A stretch of DNA of 64,000 bases from G963677325 sp963677325 (GTDB lineage: Bacteria > Bacteroidota > Bacteroidia > Bacteroidales > Prolixibacteraceae), in contig CAXXGM010000007.1 in NCBI GenBank assembly GCA_963677325.2, positions 372,001 to 436,000 on the forward strand. Reading direction: 5' to 3'. The translations under genes and the position numbers were made by a program. Below the pieces are notes generated by a model. That model was not told the DNA's origin, made no database searches, and saw only the letters and a list, made by a program, of their open reading frames with translations. Shown here piece by piece: positions 53,201 through 60,777 of this stretch; the stretch's first letter is position 1, and the number at the start of each line of letters is the position of its first letter.

Positions 53201-54061
53201 ATCCCGTCCGCAACAGGAGTCCAGGTTCAGCTGGGGGAACTGGCAGACATTGTCTATTCGCGGGGACCCCAGATGATCCGCAGCGAAAACACCTTCCTTA
53301 ACGGATATGTCATCTTTGATAAGATTGAAGGAAAAGCAGAAGTGGATGTGGTGGAACAAGCCCAACAATTTCTGAAAGATAAAATAGCTTCCGGAGGGCT
53401 TAAACTTCCTGGAGGGGTAAGTTTTGCCTTTGCCGGAAATTACGAACATCAGCTGAGGGCAACCAAACGCCTTATGATTGTGATCCCGATCAGCTTAACT
53501 CTGGTACTTCTTCTCCTGTTCTTTCAGTTTAAAACAATGACTGCATCCTGGATCCATTTTTCAGGAGTCTTCGTTGCCTTTGCCGGAGGGTTTATCATGT
53601 TATGGCTTTATAGCCAGCCATGGTTTTTAAACTTTTCTGTAGCAGGGACCAACATGCAGCATCTGTTCCAGGTGCATCCCATTAACCTTAGTGTGGCCGT
53701 CTGGGTAGGATTTATAGCCCTCTTTGGAATTGCCACCAACGATGGAGTGATCATGGGAACCTACATCCACCAGGTATTTGAAAAAATGCATCCCAAAACG
53801 GTGGAGGAAGTGCGTGAAGCTGTCCTTATGGCCGGCAAAAAGAGGGTGCGGCCGGCTATGATGACTGCCGCAACAGCTATCATTGCTTTACTGCCCGTCC
53901 TTTCATCAACCGGTAAAGGAGCAGACATCATGATCCCAATGGCCATTCCTATGTTTGGTGGAATGGTAATCCAGATCATGACCATGTTCGTTGTTCCGGT
54001 GCTTCAGTGTTTTTGGAGAGAAGGAGCGGTGAAAAGGAGAGAGATGAGAGATGAGAGATGA
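50252..54061 (+). CDS. cusA: CusA/CzcA-family heavy-metal RND efflux pump
   Basis: A 1269-residue HME-RND transporter that exports Cu(I)/Ag(I) or related ions across the envelope with TolC and CusB. The N-terminal helix is followed by the porter segment (PDIGDNQQIVSTEWMGRSPKDIEDQITYPLSSSLLGVPG). HME signature blocks are IAIGVMVDVGIVDVENILRHLE and, at the end, FGIATNDGVIMGTYIHQVFE and RVRPAMMTAATAIIALLPVL. It is ~200 residues longer than E. coli CusA because of an insertion at about 530-690 with extra hydrophobic segments. The last eight codons lie in the heptamer array H5. Confidence 0.93.
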   Translation: MLNKIIKYFLHNRLISMLLLIVFILLGTVYAPFNWHTGLLPRDSIPVDAIPDIGDNQQIVSTEWMGRSPKDIEDQITYPLSSSLLGVPGIKTIRSTSMFGMSFIYLIFDDNVEFYWSRSRILEKLNSLPPGTLPKDVQPSLGPDATALGQIFWYTLEGRDPKTGKPTGGWDPQELRTIQDFYLKYSLSSAEGVSEVAGIGGFVKEYQVDVDPNALKAYNVTLMDVMNAVQKSNLDIGAETIEMNKVEYVVRGLGYIKNLDDLSQSVVTVRNNVPVKISDIGRVNFGPAPRRGGLDKDGVEAVGAAVVARYGSNPMAVINNIKKKIAEVEPGLPSKTLADGTVSKVTVVPFYDRTGLIRETIGTLESALSHEILISIIVIIVLILNLRASLIVSFLLPVGVLMTFIAMKWMGVEANIVALSGIAIAIGVMVDVGIVDVENILRHLEMPENKGAKGKHLLNVIYEAAVEVRGAVTVAFLTTVVSFLPVFSMTGAEGKLFTPLAITKTFALLASYLLGMIVLPSLVFYIFSIRTDTKKARKVLNWILILSGIILFIIWNFLPALVLSAIGVNNLMAPRWPDNQKKNVNRINIIITLLLAAWYLAVEWLPLGAHQSNLANFLFVALIISAILLALSMVVHYYTHILDWALQNKWKFMMLPIFTVLFGMFVWQGFPKIFGFMPLKIKETGMWQGISQTFPGMGKEFMPALDEGSFLLMPTSMPHSGIEQNQEYVKTLDQRLSAIPEVEIAVGKWGRINSALDPAPVQMFENTINYLPEYILDENGHRMMFKTNRSGAFALKDGSVYDPGKDGFLKFDKSQLISDKRGDFFRQWRPQIKSPDDIWNEIVKVTNIPGLTSAPRLQPIQTRLVMLSTGMRAPMGLKVFGPDLESIEKAGIQLESALKQIPSIKASSVFYDRAVGAPYIEIKLNRPAIARYGMTIKDVQDILQVAVGGMALTTSVEGRERFPVRVRYARELRSTPEDIKNILIPSATGVQVQLGELADIVYSRGPQMIRSENTFLNGYVIFDKIEGKAEVDVVEQAQQFLKDKIASGGLKLPGGVSFAFAGNYEHQLRATKRLMIVIPISLTLVLLLLFFQFKTMTASWIHFSGVFVAFAGGFIMLWLYSQPWFLNFSVAGTNMQHLFQVHPINLSVAVWVGFIALFGIATNDGVIMGTYIHQVFEKMHPKTVEEVREAVLMAGKKRVRPAMMTAATAIIALLPVLSSTGKGADIMIPMAIPMFGGMVIQIMTMFVVPVLQCFWREGAVKRREMRDER

Positions 54062-54157
54062 GAGAAGAGAGAAGAGAGAAGAGAGAAGAGAGATGAGAGA
54101 AGAGAGAAGAGAGAAGAGAGAAGAGAGATGAGAGAAGAGAGATGAGAGATGAGAGAA
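54039..54157. repeat. 7-nt tandem array H5: 17 copies of GAGAGA(A/T)
   Basis: Seventeen unbroken heptamers, each GAGAGAA or GAGAGAT, cover 119 bp. It starts inside the cusA 3' end, contains its stop, and fills most of the 130-nt gap to the TolC gene. Apart from the T of the T-type units it is all purine on this strand. Confidence 0.95.
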
Positions 54158-54191
54158 GAGAGCACAATGGACAACGAAGAATAAATAGAAT

Positions 54192-55652
54192 ATGAAGAGC
54201 TTAAAATATTATATAATGTTGATGTCACAGCTGATTTTTTGGCAATATAGTTTCAGCCAAATATCATCTGACAGTTCAAGGATGGATCAATATCTGGAGA
54301 TTGCAGTTAAGAACAATCCTGGAATAAAGGCTTCCTTTTCCCAATACCTGGCGGCACTTCAAAGGGTGCCTCAGGTGGGAGCTTTACCGGACCCTCAGGC
54401 GGCCATGAATTTTTTTCTAAAGCCAATGGAACAGGTAAGCGGAAATCAGATTGGGAGCATAAGTGTGATGCAGATGTTTCCATGGTTTGGAACCCTTAGA
54501 AGTTCAAAAGATGAAGCCTCCGGGATGGCTAAGGCAAGATATCAGCAATTTGAAGCAGATAAAGCGGATCTTTTTTATAAAGTGAAATCGAGCTGGTATC
54601 TTCTGAATAAGTACTATCGGCAGGTTAAACTGGTCGAGGAAAATCTTTCTTTCCTGCAATCATTTGAAAACCTCTCTTTAATAAAATTTCAGTCTCCGGG
54701 AGAATCCTCCGGGAGACCGGGATCGCAGGGAATGAATCAAACCCCCGGTACGAGCAGCAATAGATCAGGAACAGGAAGTACCGGAATGGGAGGAATGAAC
54801 AATAATTCCCAGACGCCTCAAAATCCTCAGTCAAAGAATTCCATGTCCTCAGGTGGTGGAGCTTCTATGGGGAGTAAACAGACCGGCCTGTCGGACGTAT
54901 TAAGAATAAGAATGGAGATCCTCGATCAGCAAAACCGTCTGGCCTTGTTAAAAGATCAGGTAAAGACCGAAATGGTAACCTTCAATTCTCTTCTGAACAG
55001 AAATTCGGGAGCAGAAGTTCCATTCGCTGATTCTATCGGGAAAGAGCACCTGCCGGTACCTGTATTAGCTATAGCTGACAGTATCATGAAAAATAATCCG
55101 ATGCTTTCCATGAATGAAGCCGAGAGTCAATCTTATGCCGCAATGGCAGAGAAATCCCGTAAAATGGGGCTTCCCATGGTGGGTCTGGGATTAAATTACA
55201 TGTTCATTCAGAAGCAGTCCGGGAATATGTCCATGATGAATGGCAAGGATATGATCATGCCCATGATTAATTTTTCTATACCGGTTTACCGGAAGAAATA
55301 TAAGGCAATGAAAAAGGAAGCTGAGCTATTGCAGGAATCAGCTCTGCAGAAAAACGCTGATTTGAAGAATTCTCTTTTTGTGCAATATCAGCAATTGATT
55401 CAGGATTTAAATGAGGCAGACCGGCGGATCAAATTAAATAATGATCAGGCGGATCTGGCTAAGAAAACGACGGGTTTGCTGCTTTCGGGTTACACTTCAG
55501 GAACGGTGGATTTTGAAGAATTGATCCGGATGCAATACAAAGTCCTTGATTACAAATTTCAGGGCATAGAAGCTGTCAAAGATTACAATATTGCCATTGC
55601 ACAGGCAGAGAAATTAATGAATTCTTTCAATGATAAAGAGAATAAATTATGA
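54192..55652 (+). CDS. TolC-family outer-membrane efflux protein (CusC-like)
   Basis: A 486-residue outer-membrane channel with a signal peptide (ending near FSQ). OEP-type helical repeats are at about 25-150 and 225-480 (for example NNPGIKASFSQYLAALQRVP and NNPMLSMNEAESQSYAAMAEK, the two structural repeats). Between them lies an unusual low-complexity insertion of Gly, Ser, Asn, Met and Gln (about 170-225). It completes the RND tripartite pump. The stop overlaps the cusB ATG by four bases. Confidence 0.88.
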   Translation: MKSLKYYIMLMSQLIFWQYSFSQISSDSSRMDQYLEIAVKNNPGIKASFSQYLAALQRVPQVGALPDPQAAMNFFLKPMEQVSGNQIGSISVMQMFPWFGTLRSSKDEASGMAKARYQQFEADKADLFYKVKSSWYLLNKYYRQVKLVEENLSFLQSFENLSLIKFQSPGESSGRPGSQGMNQTPGTSSNRSGTGSTGMGGMNNNSQTPQNPQSKNSMSSGGGASMGSKQTGLSDVLRIRMEILDQQNRLALLKDQVKTEMVTFNSLLNRNSGAEVPFADSIGKEHLPVPVLAIADSIMKNNPMLSMNEAESQSYAAMAEKSRKMGLPMVGLGLNYMFIQKQSGNMSMMNGKDMIMPMINFSIPVYRKKYKAMKKEAELLQESALQKNADLKNSLFVQYQQLIQDLNEADRRIKLNNDQADLAKKTTGLLLSGYTSGTVDFEELIRMQYKVLDYKFQGIEAVKDYNIAIAQAEKLMNSFNDKENKL

Positions 55653-57457
55653 AAAGCAAAATTTTAAATAAAAAGAATATCAGAAGCGCTTTACTTATTG
55701 TGGCAGGGATCCTGCTGGGATGGCTTTTATTTCATAGCCCTGGTCAAAAGAATGCTAAACATTCAGCTGAAAATGCTTCAGCTGATACAGCGCAGCATAA
55801 ACAAATATGGACTTGTGCCATGCATCCCCAGATCAGAATGGATCATCCCGGAAAATGTCCGATCTGCGGGATGGATCTGATCCCATTGGTAAAATCCAAT
55901 ACTACGATTGAGGAGAATGCCATTCAGATGAGTGAATCGGCCATGAAGCTTGCTGAAGTCCAGACTACTCTCGTAGGTCGGGGAATAGCATCAAAAGAAG
56001 TTCGTTTGTATGGAAAAATACAGCCTGACGAACGTCTGCTGGTATCCCAGTCTGCACATGTACCTGGCCGGATTGAGCAGTTGCTTGTTAATTTTACGGG
56101 AGAAAATGTAAGTAAAGGCCAGTTAATAGCCAGGATCTATTCTCCTGAGTTGATCACTGCACAGAAAGAATTGTTGGAATCCAAAACACTTGAGGATAAA
56201 TATCCTGCGGTTTTAGAAGCGGCCCGTGAAAAATTACGGCTCTGGAAACTTTCGGATCAGCAGATTGCCGGAATTGAGAAATCCGGAACAGTAAAATCCA
56301 TCTTTGATATTTATGCTACAAGATCCGGTATTGTAGCTGACCGGAAAGTAAGCGCTGGGGATTATGTCAGTCAGGGACAAGTACTTTTTGATCTGGCTGA
56401 TCTCTCCCAATTGTGGGCTGTTTTTGATGTTTATGAGGCTGATCTGCCCTGGATTTCAATGGGCGCTAATGTGGAGTTTACAACACAGGCTGTTCCGGGA
56501 AAGACTTTTAATGGTCGTATTTCCTTTATTGACCCGGTCGTTGATCCTTCAACACGAATTACAAAGATAAGAGTTGAACTTCCCAACACAGGAATGCAGT
56601 TTAAACCTGAAATGTTTTTAAATGGCATTATACATTCAGGTCAGAAATCCACAGGTGAACAGCTTATTGTACCCAAATCGGCCGTTCTCTGGACAGGCAC
56701 GCGGTCTGTTGTTTATGTCAGAATTCCCGGCGCTGCTCAACCGGCCTTCAAAATGAGGGAGGTGATCCTTGGAAATTCTATGCATGATCGCTACGAAGTT
56801 GTTGACGGTCTGAAGAGCGGAGAGGAGGTTGTCACAAACGGAACATTCAGTGTGGATGCCGCCGCCCAACTGGAAGGAAAACCCAGCATGATGAACCCGG
56901 AAGGTGAGACTGCCAACATCATGCCCGGGATGGATATGTCCGGTGGTGATCACCCGAAAAGTGGTTCAGTAAATGAGCAGGGAAATTCAAATGCCTCAGC
57001 GTTTAAGGTCAATATGGATTTTATCATGCAGCTTAACCCGGTTTACGATCAATACATTGTACTTAAAAATGCCCTTGTGCAAAGTGATGTGAATAAAACA
57101 AGGGATGCATCAAAAAATATGGGAATAGCTCTGTCGAAAGTTAACAGTACTCTGCTTAGCGGCCATGCTCATCAGCAATGGATGGAAATCCTGAATGATA
57201 TGAATAAGCAGCTCAGTACGCTTGGCAATTCAGGTAATATTCAGGATCAGCGGCTTGCTTTTTCCGGATTGAGCAATGATCTCTACCATGCAGTGAAAAG
57301 CTTTGGCCTGATGAAGAAGACGGTTTATTATCAATTCTGTCCGATGTTTAATAAAACAGGGGCTTATTGGCTAAGCGAATCCAAGGAAATCCGGAATCCA
57401 TATTACGGCGATGCGATGCTCAGTTGTGGAGAGACAAAAGAAACAATGAAATTTTAA
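55649..57457 (+). CDS. cusB: CusB-like RND periplasmic adaptor with heavy-metal-binding and DUF3347 domains
   Basis: A 602-residue membrane-fusion protein. The N-terminal anchor (SALLIVAGILLGWLLF) is followed by a heavy-metal-binding YHS-like domain with Cys56, His59, His66, Cys70 and Cys73 (WTCAMHPQIR ... CPICGMDL). The lipoyl and beta-barrel adaptor core follows (VPGRIEQLLVNFTGENVSKG, IYATRSGIVADRKVSAGDYV). A C-terminal DUF3347-type domain (about 455-602) is rich in Met and His and ends with YYQFCPMFNKTGAYWLSES. The domain order is typical of Bacteroidota copper/silver adaptors. Confidence 0.93.
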   Translation: MKSKILNKKNIRSALLIVAGILLGWLLFHSPGQKNAKHSAENASADTAQHKQIWTCAMHPQIRMDHPGKCPICGMDLIPLVKSNTTIEENAIQMSESAMKLAEVQTTLVGRGIASKEVRLYGKIQPDERLLVSQSAHVPGRIEQLLVNFTGENVSKGQLIARIYSPELITAQKELLESKTLEDKYPAVLEAAREKLRLWKLSDQQIAGIEKSGTVKSIFDIYATRSGIVADRKVSAGDYVSQGQVLFDLADLSQLWAVFDVYEADLPWISMGANVEFTTQAVPGKTFNGRISFIDPVVDPSTRITKIRVELPNTGMQFKPEMFLNGIIHSGQKSTGEQLIVPKSAVLWTGTRSVVYVRIPGAAQPAFKMREVILGNSMHDRYEVVDGLKSGEEVVTNGTFSVDAAAQLEGKPSMMNPEGETANIMPGMDMSGGDHPKSGSVNEQGNSNASAFKVNMDFIMQLNPVYDQYIVLKNALVQSDVNKTRDASKNMGIALSKVNSTLLSGHAHQQWMEILNDMNKQLSTLGNSGNIQDQRLAFSGLSNDLYHAVKSFGLMKKTVYYQFCPMFNKTGAYWLSESKEIRNPYYGDAMLSCGETKETMKF

Positions 57458-57635
57458 TATTGGTGTCCAGCTAAATAATTTTGAAACCAGGGTGAATTTT
57501 ATTTGGCAAGGAATAACCACTTCGTGGTTCTCGAAATCCCGGAGAAGCAATGTAGTTGAACATCTAATCTTCTGAATTTTATTGGAAAACTGTGAATTTT
57601 TAGAATAGAATTTTTCAGATGTTTAAAAAATATAC

Positions 57636-57643
57636 TATTTTTG
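57636..57643 (+). promoter_or_regulatory. -7 element upstream of the small ORF
   Basis: TATTTTTG, 26 nt before the ATG of the 27-codon ORF. No TTG at the -33 distance. The rest of 57458-57635 has no gene, only a small AACCAC/GTGGTT hairpin near 57520. Confidence 0.4.
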
Positions 57644-57669
57644 AAGTGATAAAGTTTCAGAACAAAACA

Positions 57670-57753
57670 ATGAAGTCATCTTTCACCCATGCTATGGATA
57701 TGCGCTCAATGTTTATTAAACAGTTGAGGGTGACCTTCTTTGTTCTAAGATAA
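57670..57753 (+). CDS. Putative 27-residue peptide or leader ORF between cusB and osmC
   Basis: ATG at 57670 to TAA at 57751-57753 encodes 27 residues starting MKSSFTHAMDMRSMFIKQL, with four Met and one His. It follows a -7 element and is closed by a perfect terminator 20 nt after the stop. The promoter-ORF-terminator arrangement resembles a leader peptide or an independent small transcript. It is too short for coding statistics to decide, and an untranslated RNA is equally possible. Confidence 0.35.
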   Translation: MKSSFTHAMDMRSMFIKQLRVTFFVLR

Positions 57754-57773
57754 AATTTACAATACCCAACAGG

Positions 57774-57805
57774 AAAGCCCCTCAATCATTGAGGGGCTTT
57801 TTTTG
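57774..57805 (+). terminator. Perfect terminator upstream of osmC
   Basis: AAAGCCCCTCAA (57774-57785), loop TCA, TTGAGGGGCTTT (57789-57800), then further T residues: a 12-bp perfect stem with a 3-nt loop. It is 18 nt before the OsmC ATG and so could also act as an attenuator. Confidence 0.9.
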
Positions 57806-57822
57806 TTTTAAAACCAGGTAAA

Positions 57823-58269
57823 ATGAAAGATCTGATTTTTAAAATTGATGGTGAGTCACTCACGCCGGCCTGCTTTGAAGCAAAAGCACGCAATTTTAAA
57901 CTGGTAATCAACGAACCTTTTGTATCGGGAAATGAAGATGACCGGGTAGCAAATTCCATGGAGTTGCTCCTTGCCAGTTATGCCGGATGTATAAATGCTG
58001 CAGCACATCTTTCCGCAATCGAACTGGGAATAAATGTAGAGAAGATCTGCATCTCTGTAAGCGGAAGTTTTAATCCGGCCAGGCTGTTGGGAGAATCTGA
58101 GAGCGGCCGGGCCGGTTTTAAACAAATTGATATTGAATTTTCCCCTGTTTCCAATGCAACCGGAGATATGATGGGAGAATGGCTGGACATGATTAAAAAA
58201 AGATGTCCGATCAATGAGAATATTGTTTATCCCACTCCGGTGTATTTTAATGAAAGAATTAAGAATTAA
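57823..58269 (+). CDS. OsmC/Ohr-family peroxiredoxin-like protein
   Basis: A 148-residue OsmC-family protein. The two redox cysteines are Cys56 (SYAGCINAAAH) and Cys128 (KKRCPINENI), as in hydroperoxide-reducing OsmC/Ohr proteins of the YhfA-like group. Expression may depend on read-through of the terminator just upstream. The last codons (ERIKN-stop) lie within the GAATTAA array H6. Confidence 0.88.
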   Translation: MKDLIFKIDGESLTPACFEAKARNFKLVINEPFVSGNEDDRVANSMELLLASYAGCINAAAHLSAIELGINVEKICISVSGSFNPARLLGESESGRAGFKQIDIEFSPVSNATGDMMGEWLDMIKKRCPINENIVYPTPVYFNERIKN

Positions 58270-58360
58270 GAATTAAGAATTAAGAATTAAGAATTAAGAA
58301 TTAAGAATTAAGAATTAAGAATTAAGAATTAAGAATTAAGAATAAAGAATTAAGAATAAT
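58256..58360. repeat. 7-nt tandem array H6: GAATTAA x12 plus three variants
   Basis: Twelve perfect GAATTAA units (58256-58339), then GAATAAA, GAATTAA, GAATAAT to 58360. It begins in the osmC 3' end, includes the stop, and ends exactly at the stop codon of the convergent FAD-dependent gene. Confidence 0.95.
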
Positions 58361-59875
58361 TCAAAATTCCTTGTCATAATTTTCTGTTTTTACTTCATCC
58401 GGAGCCCATTCTTTTATTGTTATTAGTGATGGAAAGGCTCTTGGTTTGTATATCGACTGGTCATAAAATACCCTCAAACACTCCTGGATTCCTTCTGTAA
58501 CACTTGGATGAGGATGAATGCTTTGGATCGCTTTGTAAAGTGGAATATCCGAGTTGATCAGGTAGGCGATGGAAACAATAAAGGCTGAGGCTTGCGGACC
58601 CGCGGCGCGCATTCCCAGAATCTCGTCCTTGCCGTCATTGCTGATCAGTATTTTTATGAATCCATTGGTGTTTCTCATAGCAATAGCCCTGTCCACCAAC
58701 TCGTTTGAATAAAAAGCAACCTTGTAGGCGATGTTTTTCTTTTGAAGCATCTTCTCATTGGCCCCAACGGCGGCCAATTCAGGTTTAAAAAACATGAGTG
58801 TTGGCATTTTCATGTAATTCAAACCTTCGGTCGGTTTGCCATACAGAGATTCCACCACATAACGGGCCTGTTCTTCAGCAATCCCATACAGAGCTTTACG
58901 CCCTGCAACATCTCCGATTGCAAATATGTTGGAGCCTTTCTCCTGTTCGCCTTCTTCACCTTCTCCCAAAAATTTAAGATAGCCCTTTTGATCTAAAGGA
59001 ACATTCGCATTCTCAAGCCCTATTCCTTCAATATTGGGTACACGCCCGATTGAAATGAGGATCGCATCAACTTCGATTACCTGGCTGTGCCCGTCATCAA
59101 AATCAAGAACCACCTCCAGATGTTCCTGTTCCTTTCGTACCGTTCGCAATGAGGCGGTATGGTGGATGATAACCCCGTTTTTGCGGAGATTCTCCGAAAC
59201 AAAGTCGCTCACATCATCGTCTTCAAAAGGAATCACCCTACGGAGTCGGTCAAGGAGATGAACTTCCGTCTGCCCGAAATTTGAAAAGATGGTGGCAAAT
59301 TCACATCCTACAATACCTGACCCGAGAATCATCATTCTTTCCGGGAACTTATCCAGGTTCAGTAATCCGTCTGAATCAAAGATGCGTTGCTGGTCAACCG
59401 GCAATTCCGGAAGCGGTCTTGGCCGCGAGCCGGTAGCAATAATGATATTCTCTGCTTCGATTGTTTCCGTCCCTTGCTGGGTTTTGATCTCAAGTGTATG
59501 AGGATCCAGAAATTTTGCAAATCCCTGCTTAAAAACGATGCTTCCCAAACCCTCTTTTTTATTGGCATAAGTCTCGATCTGCGAGAGCATCTGGTATTGT
59601 TTGGTCTTCGCTGCTGTAATAACTGTTTTTTTTACCTGGTTGTAATCAACCTGGAGTCCTGAGGCCCGGTAACCCCGGTCGATTGCTGCCGCAACGGCAT
59701 AATCCGCTGAAAGTTCCCACATTGTTTTTGAAGTAAGGGCGCCGTTCATAATCCCGATCCCTCCGAGGTGCCCCGCCTCAATCAAACAAACGTTTTTATC
59801 AAAATCAACGGCTCTCATGGTCGCAGCAAAACCTCCCGGCCCGCTTCCTATTACTGCAAGATCAAATTTCGTCAT
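58361..59875 (-). CDS. Lipoamide-dehydrogenase-like FAD oxidoreductase lacking the redox disulfide
   Basis: A 504-residue class I pyridine nucleotide-disulfide reductase homologue from ATG 59875 (MTKFDLAVIGSGPGG); the frame continues to TTG 59908. FAD loop GSGPGG, NAD(P) loop GSGIVGCEFA, the second FAD block FAIGDVAGRKALYG, and the C-terminal SIHPHPSVTEGIQE with the His-Glu pair are present. At the disulfide site the family's CxxxxC is replaced: GGIGIMNGALTSK has Gly41 and Ala46. Dithiol chemistry is therefore impossible; transhydrogenase, diaphorase or another flavin reaction is more likely. It is convergent with osmC. Confidence 0.85.
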   Translation of the reverse strand: MTKFDLAVIGSGPGGFAATMRAVDFDKNVCLIEAGHLGGIGIMNGALTSKTMWELSADYAVAAAIDRGYRASGLQVDYNQVKKTVITAAKTKQYQMLSQIETYANKKEGLGSIVFKQGFAKFLDPHTLEIKTQQGTETIEAENIIIATGSRPRPLPELPVDQQRIFDSDGLLNLDKFPERMMILGSGIVGCEFATIFSNFGQTEVHLLDRLRRVIPFEDDDVSDFVSENLRKNGVIIHHTASLRTVRKEQEHLEVVLDFDDGHSQVIEVDAILISIGRVPNIEGIGLENANVPLDQKGYLKFLGEGEEGEQEKGSNIFAIGDVAGRKALYGIAEEQARYVVESLYGKPTEGLNYMKMPTLMFFKPELAAVGANEKMLQKKNIAYKVAFYSNELVDRAIAMRNTNGFIKILISNDGKDEILGMRAAGPQASAFIVSIAYLINSDIPLYKAIQSIHPHPSVTEGIQECLRVFYDQSIYKPRAFPSLITIKEWAPDEVKTENYDKEF

Positions 59876-60350
59876 ACCATTCAAATTGCTGTTTAACAAA
59901 TTTAACAAAGTTTCAGATGGGAAAGGAAGATTTTTTTATCTGAAAGGAATATTCAACTAATTAACGTGAGTTCGATCTAAACTAAGGCACTTGATTTTTC
60001 TAAATAATAGTTGTGAAACAGCATCGTAAGTTTTAAATTAAAGAAAATAAGTCAATCATAAATGATTTTAACAGGCCAACTATGAAGTTGAAATAATGTT
60101 GAAATTAATTATTGAATAATTATTTATTATTTAACTGATTATTATGATATTATATCTGATAATTAGTTGATTTAATTGCGAAAATTAAAATTAGGTATAA
60201 GGGGCTAAATGTTAACCGGCGAATGCAAGTAGATGTTTATATATTCAAACTCCCTTGTTCAAAAGAAACCGATCAATTTTTAATTTGATTCAAAGCAGAG
60301 TTAAGATTACACTCTCCAATTTGTATTTTCCCCTATACCAGCTCCGTACC
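59876..60350. other. A+T-rich gene-free region with a stray repeat end
   Basis: No supported gene. 59961-59980 matches the 20-mer end of the 15.8-kb element with one change (TTAACGTGAGTTCGATCTAA versus TTAACCTGAG...). An imperfect inverted copy is at 60543-60561 (15 of 19), so the ~600 bp between may be a decayed relative of that element. Confidence 0.45.
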
Positions 60351-60376
60351 AAGTCCGGTATCGGACTTATTTTTTG
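60351..60376 (+). terminator. Orphan terminator
   Basis: AAGTCCG (60351-60357), GTAT loop, CGGACTT (60362-60368), then ATTTTTTG. No gene precedes it on the plus strand within 470 nt, so an unannotated small transcript may end here. 60377-60719 shows no gene. Confidence 0.65.
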
Positions 60377-60719
60377 CTTACTGCACGAGGCCGGAGAATA
60401 TTCGATCCGATCATTGAGAATAAGCTCAGGGGGTATTTATTGCATCACAACGGATAAAAACATCATAATACAAAGGTATTCAAATTATTAAACAGGTAAA
60501 AAATAAAATATGGCAACGATATTGCAATCCTGTGTCTTCGCTGAGACCGAACTCATATTAAATTATTGAAATTATGTATATTCATTGAATCTTTTTATAA
60601 CTTTGCTTAAGTTATAAAATATCCATTGCACTCTTTCACTTATCTAAAAAATAAAAGAATACTAATCAAACAAGTCGTTCGAATTTTTTAATTTAACATT
60701 TATTTGATATTGAAATTCC

Positions 60720-60749
60720 TTTGGGACAGTCTTTAAATCTCTAAATTTG
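60720..60749 (+). promoter_or_regulatory. Promoter of the acyl-CoA transferase unit
   Basis: TTTG (60720-60723), 18 nt, TAAATTTG (60742-60749), 28 nt before the ATG at 60778; good match to the Bacteroidetes promoter. Confidence 0.6.
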
Positions 60750-60777
60750 CGGCAAAATTTAATCGCAATATTTTAGT

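Noticed and set aside
54039..54157. CRISPR or coding repeat
   Set aside because: Units are seven bases with no spacers.
53976..54228. Minus-strand Leu/Ser-rich repetitive ORFs opposite the cusA end
   Set aside because: Pure translation of the heptamer array; no independent coding evidence.
60255..60491. 78-codon ORF in the gap before the CoA-transferase
   Set aside because: TTG start, no ribosome-binding site, and it runs through a clear terminator hairpin at 60351-60376.
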